Below are positions 10,225 to 19,315 of a stretch of 64,000 bases of DNA, piece after piece. Position numbers and translations under genes: made by a program. The stretch's first letter is position 1; the number at the start of each line of letters is the position of its first letter. This DNA is from Lentzea sp. NBRC 102530 (GTDB taxonomy: Bacteria > Actinomycetota > Actinomycetes > Mycobacteriales > Pseudonocardiaceae): contig NZ_BSTF01000010.1 of assembly GCF_030269365.1 (NCBI RefSeq), forward strand, positions 304,144 to 368,143, written 5' to 3'. The notes under the pieces were generated by a model that saw nothing but the letters and a program-made list of their open reading frames with translations, was not told the origin of the DNA and made no database searches.

Positions 10225-10793
10225 CAGGACTTGTCGCTGATGCGGCCGAGGTAGCGGCCGTCGCGGGTGTCGACCTTGATCTTCTCGCCGGTCGTGACGA
10301 ACAGCGGGACCTGGATCTCGGCGCCGGTCTCGAGCGTGGCGGGCTTGGTGCCGCCGGTGGAGCGGTCGCCCTGCAGGCCAGGGTCGGTGTGCTGGATGAC
10401 GAGCTCGACCGAGGTCGGGAGCTCGATGAACAGCGGCACGCCCTCGTGGACGGCCACGACGGCCTCCTGGTTCTCCAGCATGTAGTTGGCGGCGTCGCCA
10501 ACGGTGTCCGCCGGAACCGGGATCTGGTCGTAGGTGTCGCCGTCCATGAAGATGAAGTCGGAGCCGTCCTTGTAGAGGAACGACATGCCGCGCTTGTCCA
10601 CGGTGGCGGTCTCGACCTTGGTGCCCGCGTTGAAGGTCTTGTCGACGACCTTCCCGGTCAGCACGTGCTTGAGGGTCGTGCGCACGAAGGCGCCACCCTT
10701 GCCGGGCTTGACGTGCTGGAACGCGGTGACGGTCCAGAGCTGGCCGTCGAGGTTCAGCACCAGGCCGTTCTTCAGGTCGTTCGTGGTGGCCAC
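10224..10793 (-). CDS. efp: Elongation factor P
   Basis: EF-P binds the ribosome E site and relieves stalling at polyproline stretches. It has 189 residues and three beta domains. The loop that contacts the P-site tRNA is PGKGGAF (residues 30-36), with Lys32 at the tip. The GTG start has AGGAGA a few bases upstream. It sits between pepQ and nusB in a conserved cluster. Confidence 0.97.
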   Translation of the reverse strand: MATTNDLKNGLVLNLDGQLWTVTAFQHVKPGKGGAFVRTTLKHVLTGKVVDKTFNAGTKVETATVDKRGMSFLYKDGSDFIFMDGDTYDQIPVPADTVGDAANYMLENQEAVVAVHEGVPLFIELPTSVELVIQHTDPGLQGDRSTGGTKPATLETGAEIQVPLFVTTGEKIKVDTRDGRYLGRISDKS

Positions 10794-10824
10794 GGTGGGA
10801 TTTCTCCTGTGTAGGACGGGGGTG

Positions 10825-11895
10825 TCAGACGACCACGAGTTCTTTCGTGGTCAGGGTGAGGAGCTCCGGACCGCTTGCGCGGACCACGAGGGTGTCCTCG
10901 ATGCGGACCCCGCCCCGCCCCGACAAGTAGACGCCGGGCTCGACGGTGACCGCCATACCGGCCGAAAGTGTACCGGCACCCACCTTCGACAACGCCGGTG
11001 CCTCGTGGATCTCCAGGCCGACCCCGTGGCCGAGGCCGTGCAGGAACTCGTTCCCGTGCCCGGCCTTCTCGATCACCTCGCGCGACGCGTGGTCGACGTC
11101 GCTCACCCGCACGCCCGGCGCGAGCGCGGCCCGCCCGGCCGCCTGCGAGCGCGCGACCAGGTCGTACAGGTCGCGCTGCCAGTCGGCGGGCTTGCCGAGC
11201 ACGAGCGTGCGGGTCATGTCGGAGTGGTAGCCGTCGACCAGCGCGCCGAAGTCGAGCTTGATGAAGTCGCCCGCGTGCAACGTCCGGTCCGTCGGCGAGT
11301 GGTGCGGGACGGCCGAGTTCGGGCCGAACGCCACGATGGAGGAGAACGACGGGCCCGCCGCGCCGTGGTCGAGCATGCGGCTCTCCAGCTCGCGCGCGAC
11401 CTCGCGTTCGGTGCGGCCCGCGCGCAGGCCGCCGTGCCCGATCAACGCCGCGAGCGCGCGGTCCGCCGCCGCGCACGCCATCCTCAGCGCCTCGATCTCG
11501 ACCTCGTCCTTGACCAGCCGCAGCTTCTCGACCAGGCCACCCGCCTTGTGCAGCTCGGCCTTGGCCGCCGCGGCTTGGAGCTCGTCCAAGCCGTCGACGG
11601 TGACGTGGTGGCTCTCGAACCCGAGCCTGCCCTTCGCCCTGGCCGCGAGCGTGGTGTCGCAGGGGCGGTCGATCAGGCGTTCCAGGTCCGGCACCTGCTT
11701 CTCCGACTGCGTGAGGTAGCGGCCGTCGGTGCAGAACACGTCGTCGCCGTCCGCGCCGACCAGCACGGCGGCGTTCGATCCGGTGAACCCGGTGAGGTAC
11801 CGGACGTTCAGCAGGTTCGTGACGAGCAGCGCGTCCAGGTTCGCGGCCTGGAGCTCCCGGCGCAGGGCGGTTCGGCGTGCGGCGTACGACGACAT
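10825..11895 (-). CDS. pepQ: Xaa-Pro aminopeptidase/dipeptidase (M24 family)
   Basis: This cytoplasmic metallopeptidase acts at Xaa-Pro bonds. It has 356 residues: an N-terminal creatinase-like domain (LDALLVTNLLNVRYLTGFTG) and a pita-bread catalytic domain. All five metal ligands are visible: Asp in LDFGALVDG and SDMTRT, His in GLGHGVGLEIHE, Glu in TVEPGVYL and VRIEDT. It is the first gene of pepQ-efp-nusB; its ATG lies 35 bases from the divergent small membrane gene. Confidence 0.93.
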   Translation of the reverse strand: MSSYAARRTALRRELQAANLDALLVTNLLNVRYLTGFTGSNAAVLVGADGDDVFCTDGRYLTQSEKQVPDLERLIDRPCDTTLAARAKGRLGFESHHVTVDGLDELQAAAAKAELHKAGGLVEKLRLVKDEVEIEALRMACAAADRALAALIGHGGLRAGRTEREVARELESRMLDHGAAGPSFSSIVAFGPNSAVPHHSPTDRTLHAGDFIKLDFGALVDGYHSDMTRTLVLGKPADWQRDLYDLVARSQAAGRAALAPGVRVSDVDHASREVIEKAGHGNEFLHGLGHGVGLEIHEAPALSKVGAGTLSAGMAVTVEPGVYLSGRGGVRIEDTLVVRASGPELLTLTTKELVVV

Positions 11896-11930
11896 GCCTC
11901 GCAGGGTACGACCAGACCTAAGCTGTCCGC

Positions 11931-12335
11931 ATGCGTCCTTGGTTCGTCCGTGCGTTGTGGATGGGGCTCCTGCACGGAGCCGTGCAGACCGGCGTCGCGG
12001 CCGTGGGCGTGCGCAGCCCGGAGGCCTCGTCGGTCCGGCCGATCGCGCTGGGGCTGCTCATCGTCGCCGCCGTGCTGTGGGGCGCGGTCGACGCGCTGCG
12101 CGAACTGGACGAGCGCGGCATGCAGTGGTTCGTCGCGGCGTTGATCGCCGGTCCGTTCGCGGGGGCTCTGGGCGTGATCGGGTCGGCGCTGCTGGTCGAC
12201 CAGACCGGGCAGGAGGCGCTGTGGGTGGCGCTGACGGGCGGCGCGGCGTTCACGGCGTTGCTGGTGCTCGCGCCCGCCGGCCTGGGGATGCTGCTGGGCG
12301 GGTTCCCCGCGAAGAAGGAATCAGCGCGCGGCTAG
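11931..12335 (+). CDS. Small four-helix membrane protein (B-4DMT transporter family-like)
   Basis: This 134-residue protein has four predicted membrane helices, roughly at residues 8-26, 37-55, 66-86 and 96-120. It is found divergent from pepQ and next to the aro cluster, the same place as the transmembrane gene Rv2536 in mycobacteria. Small proteins of this type are annotated as B-4DMT transporters, but no substrate is known. The C-terminus (KKESARG) is short and cytoplasmic. The family call rests on size, topology and position. Confidence 0.75.
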   Translation: MRPWFVRALWMGLLHGAVQTGVAAVGVRSPEASSVRPIALGLLIVAAVLWGAVDALRELDERGMQWFVAALIAGPFAGALGVIGSALLVDQTGQEALWVALTGGAAFTALLVLAPAGLGMLLGGFPAKKESARG

Positions 12336-12470
12336 TGCGTCGTGGCAGGTCCTGCCGCGGCCCGTCCGCAGCAGCGTGGCCACGCGCCACCCGGTGAGCT
12401 TCGCCGGGCAGCAGGTTCGCGCGGCACCCACCCACCAGCCGGCTGCGACCAACCTGATGGCCGAGTACGC

Positions 12471-13070
12471 CTAGTCCGAGCCGCTGACCGTGAGGACGTA
12501 GCGCGCGGACGTCTTGAAGGTGCCGAACTCGCCCTGCACCCGCAGTTCGTGCTCGCCGGGGCTGAGCGGCGGGATCCACGCCCACAGCCCGCACGCCGTG
12601 GCGTCGACCTTGCCGGTCGGGGCGCCCAGCACGTTGTCCCGCACGGCGTCGAAGGTGATCGGGGCCGGGTCGATCCGGCGCAGCTCGACCAGCTGGCCGT
12701 CGAGCGTCACCGACCCCTTGGCCGTGGTGAAGAACGTGTCGCAGTTCGTGTAGGTGTTGACCGCCGGGCCCGCGAGCGGCCTGCCCGCCGGTACCTGGCA
12801 GCGGCGGTTCACCGGGCCGCCGAACGTGCCCGCGAAGAACCACACGTCCTTCGGCTGGTCCTCCGCGCACCACTGGCCGCTGTCGTCGACGACGGGGTTG
12901 CGCTTCTCCGTGCTCGACGCGGCCCACGTCCACCACTGCCCCTGCAGTTGCGCGTCCGACAGCGGCCGGCCGGGCTGGGTCGTCGTGTCGCTGCTGACGG
13001 GCGCGGGCTCCGGAGCGGCCGCGCACCCGGCCAGGAGCAGGGCGAACGCGGCGATCAGCAGTCTCGGCAC
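12471..13070 (-). CDS. Putative secreted lipoprotein of unknown function
   Basis: This 199-residue protein begins with a lipoprotein signal peptide (LLIAAFALLLAGC, lipobox Cys at about residue 16) and a Pro/Thr-rich linker. The folded domain contains WWTWAASSTEKRNPVVDDSG, several cysteines (GQWCAED, RRCQV, NCDTFF, ACGLW) and ends in a beta-rich segment (GEHELRVQGEF). It should be anchored outside the membrane. I do not recognise an enzymatic motif. The start is GTG with only a weak ribosome-binding site. The 135 bases downstream to 12336 hold nothing I can identify. Confidence 0.75.
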   Translation of the reverse strand: MPRLLIAAFALLLAGCAAAPEPAPVSSDTTTQPGRPLSDAQLQGQWWTWAASSTEKRNPVVDDSGQWCAEDQPKDVWFFAGTFGGPVNRRCQVPAGRPLAGPAVNTYTNCDTFFTTAKGSVTLDGQLVELRRIDPAPITFDAVRDNVLGAPTGKVDATACGLWAWIPPLSPGEHELRVQGEFGTFKTSARYVLTVSGSD

Positions 13071-13089
13071 GTTTCGAATCTTTACACGG

Positions 13090-13467
13090 TCAGGCCCCTA
13101 CGAGCTCGATTTCGAACCCGTCCTCGTTCTCCATGAACGCGGCGTAGTGGTCCGGTCCTCCCGCGTGAGGATGCCTGTCCGCGAACATGAGCTTCCAGCC
13201 GTTGGCCTCGGATTTCGCCACCAGGCGGTCGACGTCCGCCCGGGTGCCCGCGTGCAGGGCGAGGTGGTTGAAGCCTGCCTTCATGCGGTCGTGCGGACCG
13301 GTCATGGCCGGGGACTGCTCGACGACGACGTAGGTCTCGGCCTGTTTCCAGCTGACGCCGGCGTCCCAGCGCTGGTGCTCGGTCCAGCCGAGCTCGGTGA
13401 GGATCCACCCGAACGTGGCTTCGGCGCGGGCGAGGTCCGGGACCCAGAGTTCGACGTGGTGCAGCAT
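13090..13467 (-). CDS. VOC-family (glyoxalase/bleomycin resistance-like) protein
   Basis: This 125-residue protein has the paired beta-alpha-beta modules of the vicinal oxygen chelate fold. It starts MLHHVELWVPDLARAEATFG, has a mid-protein GFNHLALHAGTRADVDRL and ends ENEDGFEIELVGA. The metal-site positions (His near the start, His in NHLAL, Glu in IELV) are present. Members range from dioxygenases to drug-binding proteins and the substrate is not predictable. It is divergent from the acetyltransferase gene with a 25-base gap. Confidence 0.85.
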   Translation of the reverse strand: MLHHVELWVPDLARAEATFGWILTELGWTEHQRWDAGVSWKQAETYVVVEQSPAMTGPHDRMKAGFNHLALHAGTRADVDRLVAKSEANGWKLMFADRHPHAGGPDHYAAFMENEDGFEIELVGA

Positions 13468-13492
13468 GCGGCGGCCTCCTACGATCGGGTTG

Positions 13493-14245
13493 GTGGAGAT
13501 CGTCTCGAACGGCTCGCGGCCCGATCTGCAGGGGCCCGCGCAGGCCGCGTTGCGGGACGGGTGGCCGCCGTTCGTGCTGCGCGGCCAGGTACCGCGCGAC
13601 TGCCGCGCCGCCGTGGCCGAGTACTTCCCGCGCTACGACGTGCTTCTGCTCGATGACGACGACTCGGTGCTGGCGCGCGCGACGGCCGTGGCGTTGCGCT
13701 GGGACGGTTCGGTGCCGGGGTTGCCTGACGGCGGGTACGACGGGGCGTTGGCCGCGGCGGTCCGGGAGCACGAGGCCGGACTCGCGCCGGACACGTTGTG
13801 CGTGGTCGCGGCGACCGTGCGGACCGACCGGACCGGAGGCGGGCTGGCCGGGCGGGTGCTCACCGGGTTGCGCGAGCGGGCGGCGGAGGACGGGCTCTCG
13901 CGGGTGATCGTGCCGGTGCGGCCGACCTCGAAGGCGACCTACCCGCGGACGTCCATGGAGGACTTCCAGCGGTGGGCGCGGGAGGACGGCCTGCACCTCG
14001 ACCCGTGGATCCGCACCCACCAGCGGCTCGGGGCCACGATCCTCGCGCCCGCGCCCCGGTCGATGGTGGTGACCGGGACCGTCGCCGAGTGGGAGCGGTG
14101 GACCTCGACGGCGTTCCCGCGGAGCGGGCGGTACGTCGTCGCCGGTGGACTGGACCTGCTGCGGATCGACCGGGAGCGCGACCAGGGCGTCTACGAGGAG
14201 ACGAACCTCTGGATGCGCCACCCGGTGCGCGCTACTCCTGCTTGA
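13493..14245 (+). CDS. GNAT-like N-acetyltransferase
   Basis: This 250-residue protein has GNAT-like features: LCVVAATVRTDRTGGGLAGRVL resembles motif A, where the RTGGGLAG loop would hold the CoA pyrophosphate. It is followed by a conserved segment (YPRTSMEDFQRWAREDG, then LDPWIRTHQRLGATIL) seen in a long actinobacterial GNAT subgroup. I chose the GTG at 13493 (MEIVSNGSRPD) because the frame upstream runs antisense through the VOC gene. Its end overlaps the end of aroQ by 14 bases. The substrate is unknown. Confidence 0.7.
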   Translation: MEIVSNGSRPDLQGPAQAALRDGWPPFVLRGQVPRDCRAAVAEYFPRYDVLLLDDDDSVLARATAVALRWDGSVPGLPDGGYDGALAAAVREHEAGLAPDTLCVVAATVRTDRTGGGLAGRVLTGLRERAAEDGLSRVIVPVRPTSKATYPRTSMEDFQRWAREDGLHLDPWIRTHQRLGATILAPAPRSMVVTGTVAEWERWTSTAFPRSGRYVVAGGLDLLRIDRERDQGVYEETNLWMRHPVRATPA

Positions 14246-14663
14246 GGGCCAGCCAGCGCAGGGCGAGGAGGTAGCCCTCGACGCCCAGGCCCGCGATCAC
14301 GCCGACCGCGACCGCCGAGACCACGCTGTGGTGCCGGAACTCCTCGCGCTGGTGGATGTTCGAGATGTGCACCTCGACCAGGGGTGCGGTGAGCTGGGAG
14401 CACGCGTCGCGCAGGGCGATCGAGTAGTGCGTCCAGGCCGCGCCGTTGAGGACCACCGGGGTGCCCGCGTCGGCTGCCTCGTGCAGCCAGCCGACCATCT
14501 CGCCCTCGTGGTTGGTCTGGCGGACCTCGACGTCGAGGCCGAGGTCCTTGCCCTCGGCGACGCACATGTCCACCAGGTCGGCGTGGGTGGTGCTGCCGTA
14601 GATGAGCGGCTCGCGGGTGCCCAGGCGGTTCAGGTTGGGGCCGTTGAGGACCAGGACCTTCAC
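14232..14663 (-). CDS. aroQ: 3-dehydroquinate dehydratase, type II
   Basis: This is the third shikimate-pathway enzyme. It has 143 residues, typical of the dodecameric type II form. Signature segments are VLNGPNLNRLGTREP at the N-terminus with the catalytic Tyr in IYGSTTH, and EVHISNIHQREEFRHHSV with the catalytic His. The GTG start overlaps the aroB stop (GTGA). It is last in the order aroC-aroK-aroB-aroQ, as in mycobacteria. Confidence 0.96.
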   Translation of the reverse strand: MKVLVLNGPNLNRLGTREPLIYGSTTHADLVDMCVAEGKDLGLDVEVRQTNHEGEMVGWLHEAADAGTPVVLNGAAWTHYSIALRDACSQLTAPLVEVHISNIHQREEFRHHSVVSAVAVGVIAGLGVEGYLLALRWLALKQE

Positions 14664-15769
14664 AGCAGCACCGTCCCGCCCGACGACTTGGGCTCGGCGG
14701 CGACGGCGCCGTACGCGGCGGCGATCAGGGCCGGGTCCGGGCCTTCGAGGCGGCCGGGCTTCGCGAGGCCGTCGAGGACGACGAAGCGGAGCACGCCCGC
14801 CTTGTTCTTCTTGTCGACCTTCATGCCCTCCATGAGCTGCGGCAGGGCGTCCGGGTCGTAGGTGGTCGGCAGGCCGAGGAGTTCGAGGACGCGCTTGTGG
14901 CGGTCGGCGGTCTCGTCGTCGAGGCGGCCCGCGAGGCGGGCCAGTTCGGCGGCGAAGACCAGGCCCACGCTGATGGCGGCGCCATGACGCCAGCGGTAGC
15001 GCTCGCGGCGTTCGATGGCGTGGCCGAGGGTGTGGCCGTAGTTGAGGATCTCGCGCAGGGACGACTCGCGCAGGTCGTTCGTGACGACGTCGGCCTTGAT
15101 CTGGATCTTGCGGCGGACCAGGTCGGCGAGCACCTCGCCGGCCGGGTCGAGGGCGGCGGCGGGGTCGGCCTCGATCAGGTCGAGGATGACCGGGTCGGCG
15201 ATGAAGCCGCCCTTGACGATCTCGGCCATGCCGGCGACGAGTTCGTTGCGCGGCAACGTCTCCAGCGTGGCGAGGTCGACGAAGATGGCGTCCGGCTCGT
15301 AGAACGTGCCGACGAGGTTCTTGCCCGCGTCGGTGTTGATGCCGGTCTTGCCGCCGACGGCCGCGTCGACCATGCCGAGCAGCGTCGTCGGGATGTTGAC
15401 CAGCCGCACGCCGCGCATCCAGGTGGACGCGACGAAGCCCGCGAGGTCGGTGACGGCGCCGCCGCCCAGGCCCACGACGACGTCGGTGCGGGCGAGGCCG
15501 ATCTTGCCCAGGACGTCCCAGCAGAAGCCCGCGACGGCGAGGTCCTTGCCGTCCTCGGCGTCGGGGACCTCGACGCGGTGCGCGTCGGCACCCACGGCCT
15601 TGAGCTCGTCGACCAGCACCTTCGCCGTCTCGGCGAGCGTGGGCTGGTGGATGATCGCGATCTTCGCGGCGCCGCTGAGGAACTCGACGATGTCGCCGAG
15701 CAGGCCGCGGCCGATCACCACGTCGTAGGGCTTCTCCGCGGCGACCCGGATGCGCACGGGCTCGGTCAT
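14660..15769 (-). CDS. aroB: 3-dehydroquinate synthase
   Basis: It converts DAHP to 3-dehydroquinate using NAD and a divalent metal. The 369 residues contain the NAD-binding GLGGGAVTDLAGFVAS near residue 100 and the metal/substrate segment LNYGHTLGHAIE near residue 240. The ATG overlaps the aroK stop (ATGA) and its stop overlaps the aroQ start, so three aro genes are chained. Confidence 0.96.
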   Translation of the reverse strand: MTEPVRIRVAAEKPYDVVIGRGLLGDIVEFLSGAAKIAIIHQPTLAETAKVLVDELKAVGADAHRVEVPDAEDGKDLAVAGFCWDVLGKIGLARTDVVVGLGGGAVTDLAGFVASTWMRGVRLVNIPTTLLGMVDAAVGGKTGINTDAGKNLVGTFYEPDAIFVDLATLETLPRNELVAGMAEIVKGGFIADPVILDLIEADPAAALDPAGEVLADLVRRKIQIKADVVTNDLRESSLREILNYGHTLGHAIERRERYRWRHGAAISVGLVFAAELARLAGRLDDETADRHKRVLELLGLPTTYDPDALPQLMEGMKVDKKNKAGVLRFVVLDGLAKPGRLEGPDPALIAAAYGAVAAEPKSSGGTVLL

Positions 15770-16268
15770 GCTTCAGCTCCCTTGATCACCGCGTCGGTCA
15801 CCTGCTGCGGGTCGAGGGCGTCGGTCAGCACCTCGATCGTCGCGACCTCGCGGTACAGCGGCAGGCGCGCATCGAGCAGCGCCTTGAACGTGGCGCGCGG
15901 GTTCACGCCGGTCAGCAGCGGGCGGTTGGACGCGAGCCCGGTGCGGCGCACGCCCTCGGCCATGCCCACGTTCAGGAACACCACGGTGTGCTCGCCCAGG
16001 CGTTCGCGGGTCGTCGCGGACAGCACCGCTCCCCCGCCCAGGGCCAGCACGCCCTCGTGCTCGACGAGTGCCTTGGCGACCGCTTCCTCTTCCATGGCGC
16101 GGAAGGCGGGCTCGCCGTCGTCGAGGAAGATGTCCGAGATCGGTTTGCCGGCCAGCTCGACGATGTCGGCGTCCACGTCGCGGAACGGGACGTCCAGGCG
16201 GGCGGCGAGCAGCTCGCTGACCGTGGTCTTGCCCGCGCCGGGCGGGCCGACCACGACGAAGCGCGGGC

Positions 16269-16272
<4 letters not shown>
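15766..16272 (-). CDS. aroK: Shikimate kinase
   Basis: This 168-residue P-loop kinase phosphorylates shikimate. The Walker A motif GPPGAGKTTV is at about residues 9-18. It is followed by the shikimate-binding FRDVDADIVELAGKPI, the GGG of LALGGGAVL, and the lid region TGVNPRATF. The start is GTG at 16272, which overlaps the aroC stop (GTGA); a longer frame upstream runs antisense-like through aroC and is not real. It lacks any fusion to AroB. Confidence 0.95.
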
Positions 16273-17474
<1,202 letters not shown>

Positions 17475-17481
17475 AATCCTT

Positions 17482-17961
17482 TCACAGCGTCGTCAACGCC
17501 CAGGTGGCGGCCAGCAAGCCCGGACCGTGGGGCACGGCGCGGGTGCGCTTGAGCGCGGCGAGGGCGAGGGTGACCGCGCTCGACAGGATCGCCGCAGGTA
17601 GGAGCTGCGGCAGCGAGAGCGCGGCGCCGAGGCCGAAGGTCAGCTTCACGTCGCCGCCGCCCATGCAGGCCGGCTTCAGACGCCTGACGGCGAGATGCGC
17701 GCCACCGAAAACCGCCGCCGTCAGCAGCGCTCCTCCCAGCCGGTGGGACTGCAGGAGCAGCAGGGCGGCGGCCAGCGGGAGGGTGAGGGCGTCCGGCAGG
17801 CGGTGGTGCCGCAGGTCGACCGCCGCGAGCACGACGCCGAACCAGGCCAGCACGAACGACGCGGGTGGTGCGCCGAGGACGGAGGCGACCGTCCACAGCG
17901 AAGCCACGAGCGCGCCTCTGAGGAGCGCGCCCGGCGTGAACGCGGGCAGGACCGTGGTCAT
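17482..17961 (-). CDS. Prepilin peptidase, type 4 leader peptidase family (A24)
   Basis: This membrane aspartyl protease would process type IV pilin-like leaders. About 159 residues with several hydrophobic helices carry both catalytic Asp sites: VLAAVDLRHHRLPDALTL and the GxGD motif CMGGGDVKLTFG. The N-terminal methylase region of larger PilD enzymes is absent, as is usual for actinobacterial Tad-type peptidases. No pilus genes are nearby. The start is uncertain: ATG 17961 lies in the loop of a perfect inverted repeat, ATG 18048 overlaps the upstream stop (ATGA), and GTG 17907 has AGAGG upstream. Confidence 0.8.
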   Translation of the reverse strand: MTTVLPAFTPGALLRGALVASLWTVASVLGAPPASFVLAWFGVVLAAVDLRHHRLPDALTLPLAAALLLLQSHRLGGALLTAAVFGGAHLAVRRLKPACMGGGDVKLTFGLGAALSLPQLLPAAILSSAVTLALAALKRTRAVPHGPGLLAATWALTTL

Positions 17962-17980
17962 GGCACCACGGTCCTGCCCG
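17943..17980. terminator. Perfect 16-bp inverted repeat, candidate terminator or translation-control hairpin
   Basis: CGGGCAGGACCGTGGT (17943-17958) and ACCACGGTCCTGCCCG (17965-17980) are exact complements with a six-base loop CATGGC. The loop contains the ATG (minus strand) of one candidate start for the prepilin peptidase. It follows the glycosyltransferase gene by 65 bases and could end that transcript or mask the peptidase start codon. Confidence 0.6.
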
Positions 17981-18005
17981 GCACGGCTCGGGCCAAATTC
18001 CGCGC

Positions 18006-18030
18006 TGTCGTGAACGGTCCGTTCACGACA
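18006..18030. repeat. Perfect 25-bp palindrome after the glycosyltransferase gene
   Basis: TGTCGTGAACGG-T-CCGTTCACGACA is an exact palindrome of 12 + 1 + 12 bases, 15 bases downstream of the glycosyltransferase stop. It could form a terminator hairpin or bind a dimeric regulator. No T-run follows on either strand. Together with the inverted repeat at 17943-17980 it makes two perfect dyads in 90 bases. Confidence 0.65.
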
Positions 18031-18044
18031 CCGGGGAACACGGC

Positions 18045-19229
18045 TCATCGCACGCGCAGCACCGACCTCTCGAAGAAGACGTCGTCCCAGGGATCGCAGA
18101 GCTCGCGGTACCGCTCCGCTTCCTCCTCACTGCGCACCCTCCCCAGCAACGCGCAGATCAACGCGTCCACGTGCCGTCCGGAGGGATCGACGGCGCTGTC
18201 GGACACCAGCGCGCTGTCCTGCCGCGTCCGCACGGCGTGCACCAGGTCCTCCCTGGTCACCACGCCACCGGCCACCTCGGCCATCGAACGGAAGTACAGC
18301 GCGTCCACCGGACCCAGCCCGTCGCAGAACAGCAGGACGGCGCCCCAGTCCCGGGCGGCCGCGAACCCCTGGCACGAGAAGACGAGCGCGAGCCTGAGGT
18401 AGTCGGTCGCGTCGAGGAGGTCCCCCGTCCCGGTGTCACGGCCCACGAGAGCGCGCAGCGCGTCGCACAGGCCGGCGACCTCGTCCCGGCTGAGCACGGG
18501 CAGACCGTCGCGGACCAGGAAGTACAGCCATCGGGGGTTGGCCGGATCGGCGGCGCGCGCGGCTCTGAGCAACGCGAGGTTGCGCTGCCTCTTCCCCTTG
18601 GCCTCGACCACGTCCCGGCGGTAGCCGTCGTGGTGGAAGACGAGGTCGAGCCCGACGACCCCGACCGGTTCGTCGCGGTCACCGCGCACCACGGGGTACT
18701 CGTGCACCGCTCCCCTGAACCGGACGTGGCCCTCCGCCCTGAGCACGCGCGGGATCGTGTCCTCGAACACCTCGCGGTCGACGTCGAAGACGCGCGGCGC
18801 GAACACGAGCCCCGGCAACCCCTCGAGGTCGGCCACCGAGTCGAGGCAGTCGCGCAGTTCGCGAGCGGTCCGCTCGGTCATCCACTCGTCGGCGTCGAGG
18901 AAGACGACCCAGCCCGTGCCGACGGCCTCGACCGCGAGGTTGCGCACCTGCGCGAACGAGCCGGGCCACGGCACCCGCACGAGCCGGACGCCCAGGTCCG
19001 CGTAGGCCTGCACGACATCCGGCGTGCCGTCCACCGACCCGGTGTCGACCACCAGCACCTCGTCGAACCCGCCGGCCAGGACGCTGTCCAGGCAGCGCGC
19101 AACGCAGCGTTCCTCGTCCTTCGCCAGGACCACGACGCTCGTCCTGCCGCTCACCCGCCGCCCGGTGTGGCTCAGCCCGGTGAGCGGCGGCAGGACCTGC
19201 CGCACCCACGGCGCGTTCTCGTCACGCAT
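18045..19229 (-). CDS. Family-2 glycosyltransferase of the SunS/TPR-associated type
   Basis: This 394-residue GT-A enzyme has the nucleotide-sugar binding start TSVVVLAKDEERCVARCLDS, the VVDTGSVDGT segment and the metal motif DADEW at about residue 120. It then has FRGAVHEY and RNLALLRAARAADPANPRWL, a TPR-like helical tail. This order is shared with SunS-like peptide glycosyltransferases and with a wider group of family-2 enzymes, so the acceptor is not certain. The start ATG at 19229 has CGGGGGAC seven bases upstream. The gene upstream on the same strand encodes a small exported five-cysteine protein. Neighbouring genes give no sugar-nucleotide pathway. Confidence 0.8.
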   Translation of the reverse strand: MRDENAPWVRQVLPPLTGLSHTGRRVSGRTSVVVLAKDEERCVARCLDSVLAGGFDEVLVVDTGSVDGTPDVVQAYADLGVRLVRVPWPGSFAQVRNLAVEAVGTGWVVFLDADEWMTERTARELRDCLDSVADLEGLPGLVFAPRVFDVDREVFEDTIPRVLRAEGHVRFRGAVHEYPVVRGDRDEPVGVVGLDLVFHHDGYRRDVVEAKGKRQRNLALLRAARAADPANPRWLYFLVRDGLPVLSRDEVAGLCDALRALVGRDTGTGDLLDATDYLRLALVFSCQGFAAARDWGAVLLFCDGLGPVDALYFRSMAEVAGGVVTREDLVHAVRTRQDSALVSDSAVDPSGRHVDALICALLGRVRSEEEAERYRELCDPWDDVFFERSVLRVR

Positions 19230-19270
19230 TCACGTCCCCCGTCGAAAGCCTGATCTCGTTCCGCAGTTGA

Positions 19271-19303
19271 ACGCGGGTGCCGCACACACGGCGACACCCG
19301 CGT
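19271..19303 (-). terminator. Hairpin between the small exported protein gene and the glycosyltransferase gene
   Basis: ACGCGGGTG (19271-19279) and CACCCGCGT (19295-19303) form a 9-bp stem. It lies 12 bases past the stop of the small exported protein gene and about 40 bases before the glycosyltransferase start. It could end or attenuate the first transcript and so give more of the small protein than of the enzyme. Confidence 0.6.
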
Positions 19304-19315
19304 CCTTTCTCACGC

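Noticed and set aside
12376..12474. A 32-codon frame starting MATRHPVSFAG in the gap after the B-4DMT-like gene
   Set aside because: Too short, no ribosome-binding site, no known family.
17482..17961. Prepilin peptidase as maturase of the five-cysteine protein
   Set aside because: The small protein has no type IV prepilin cleavage motif (Gly before a hydrophobic helix with Glu at +5), so I do not link them.
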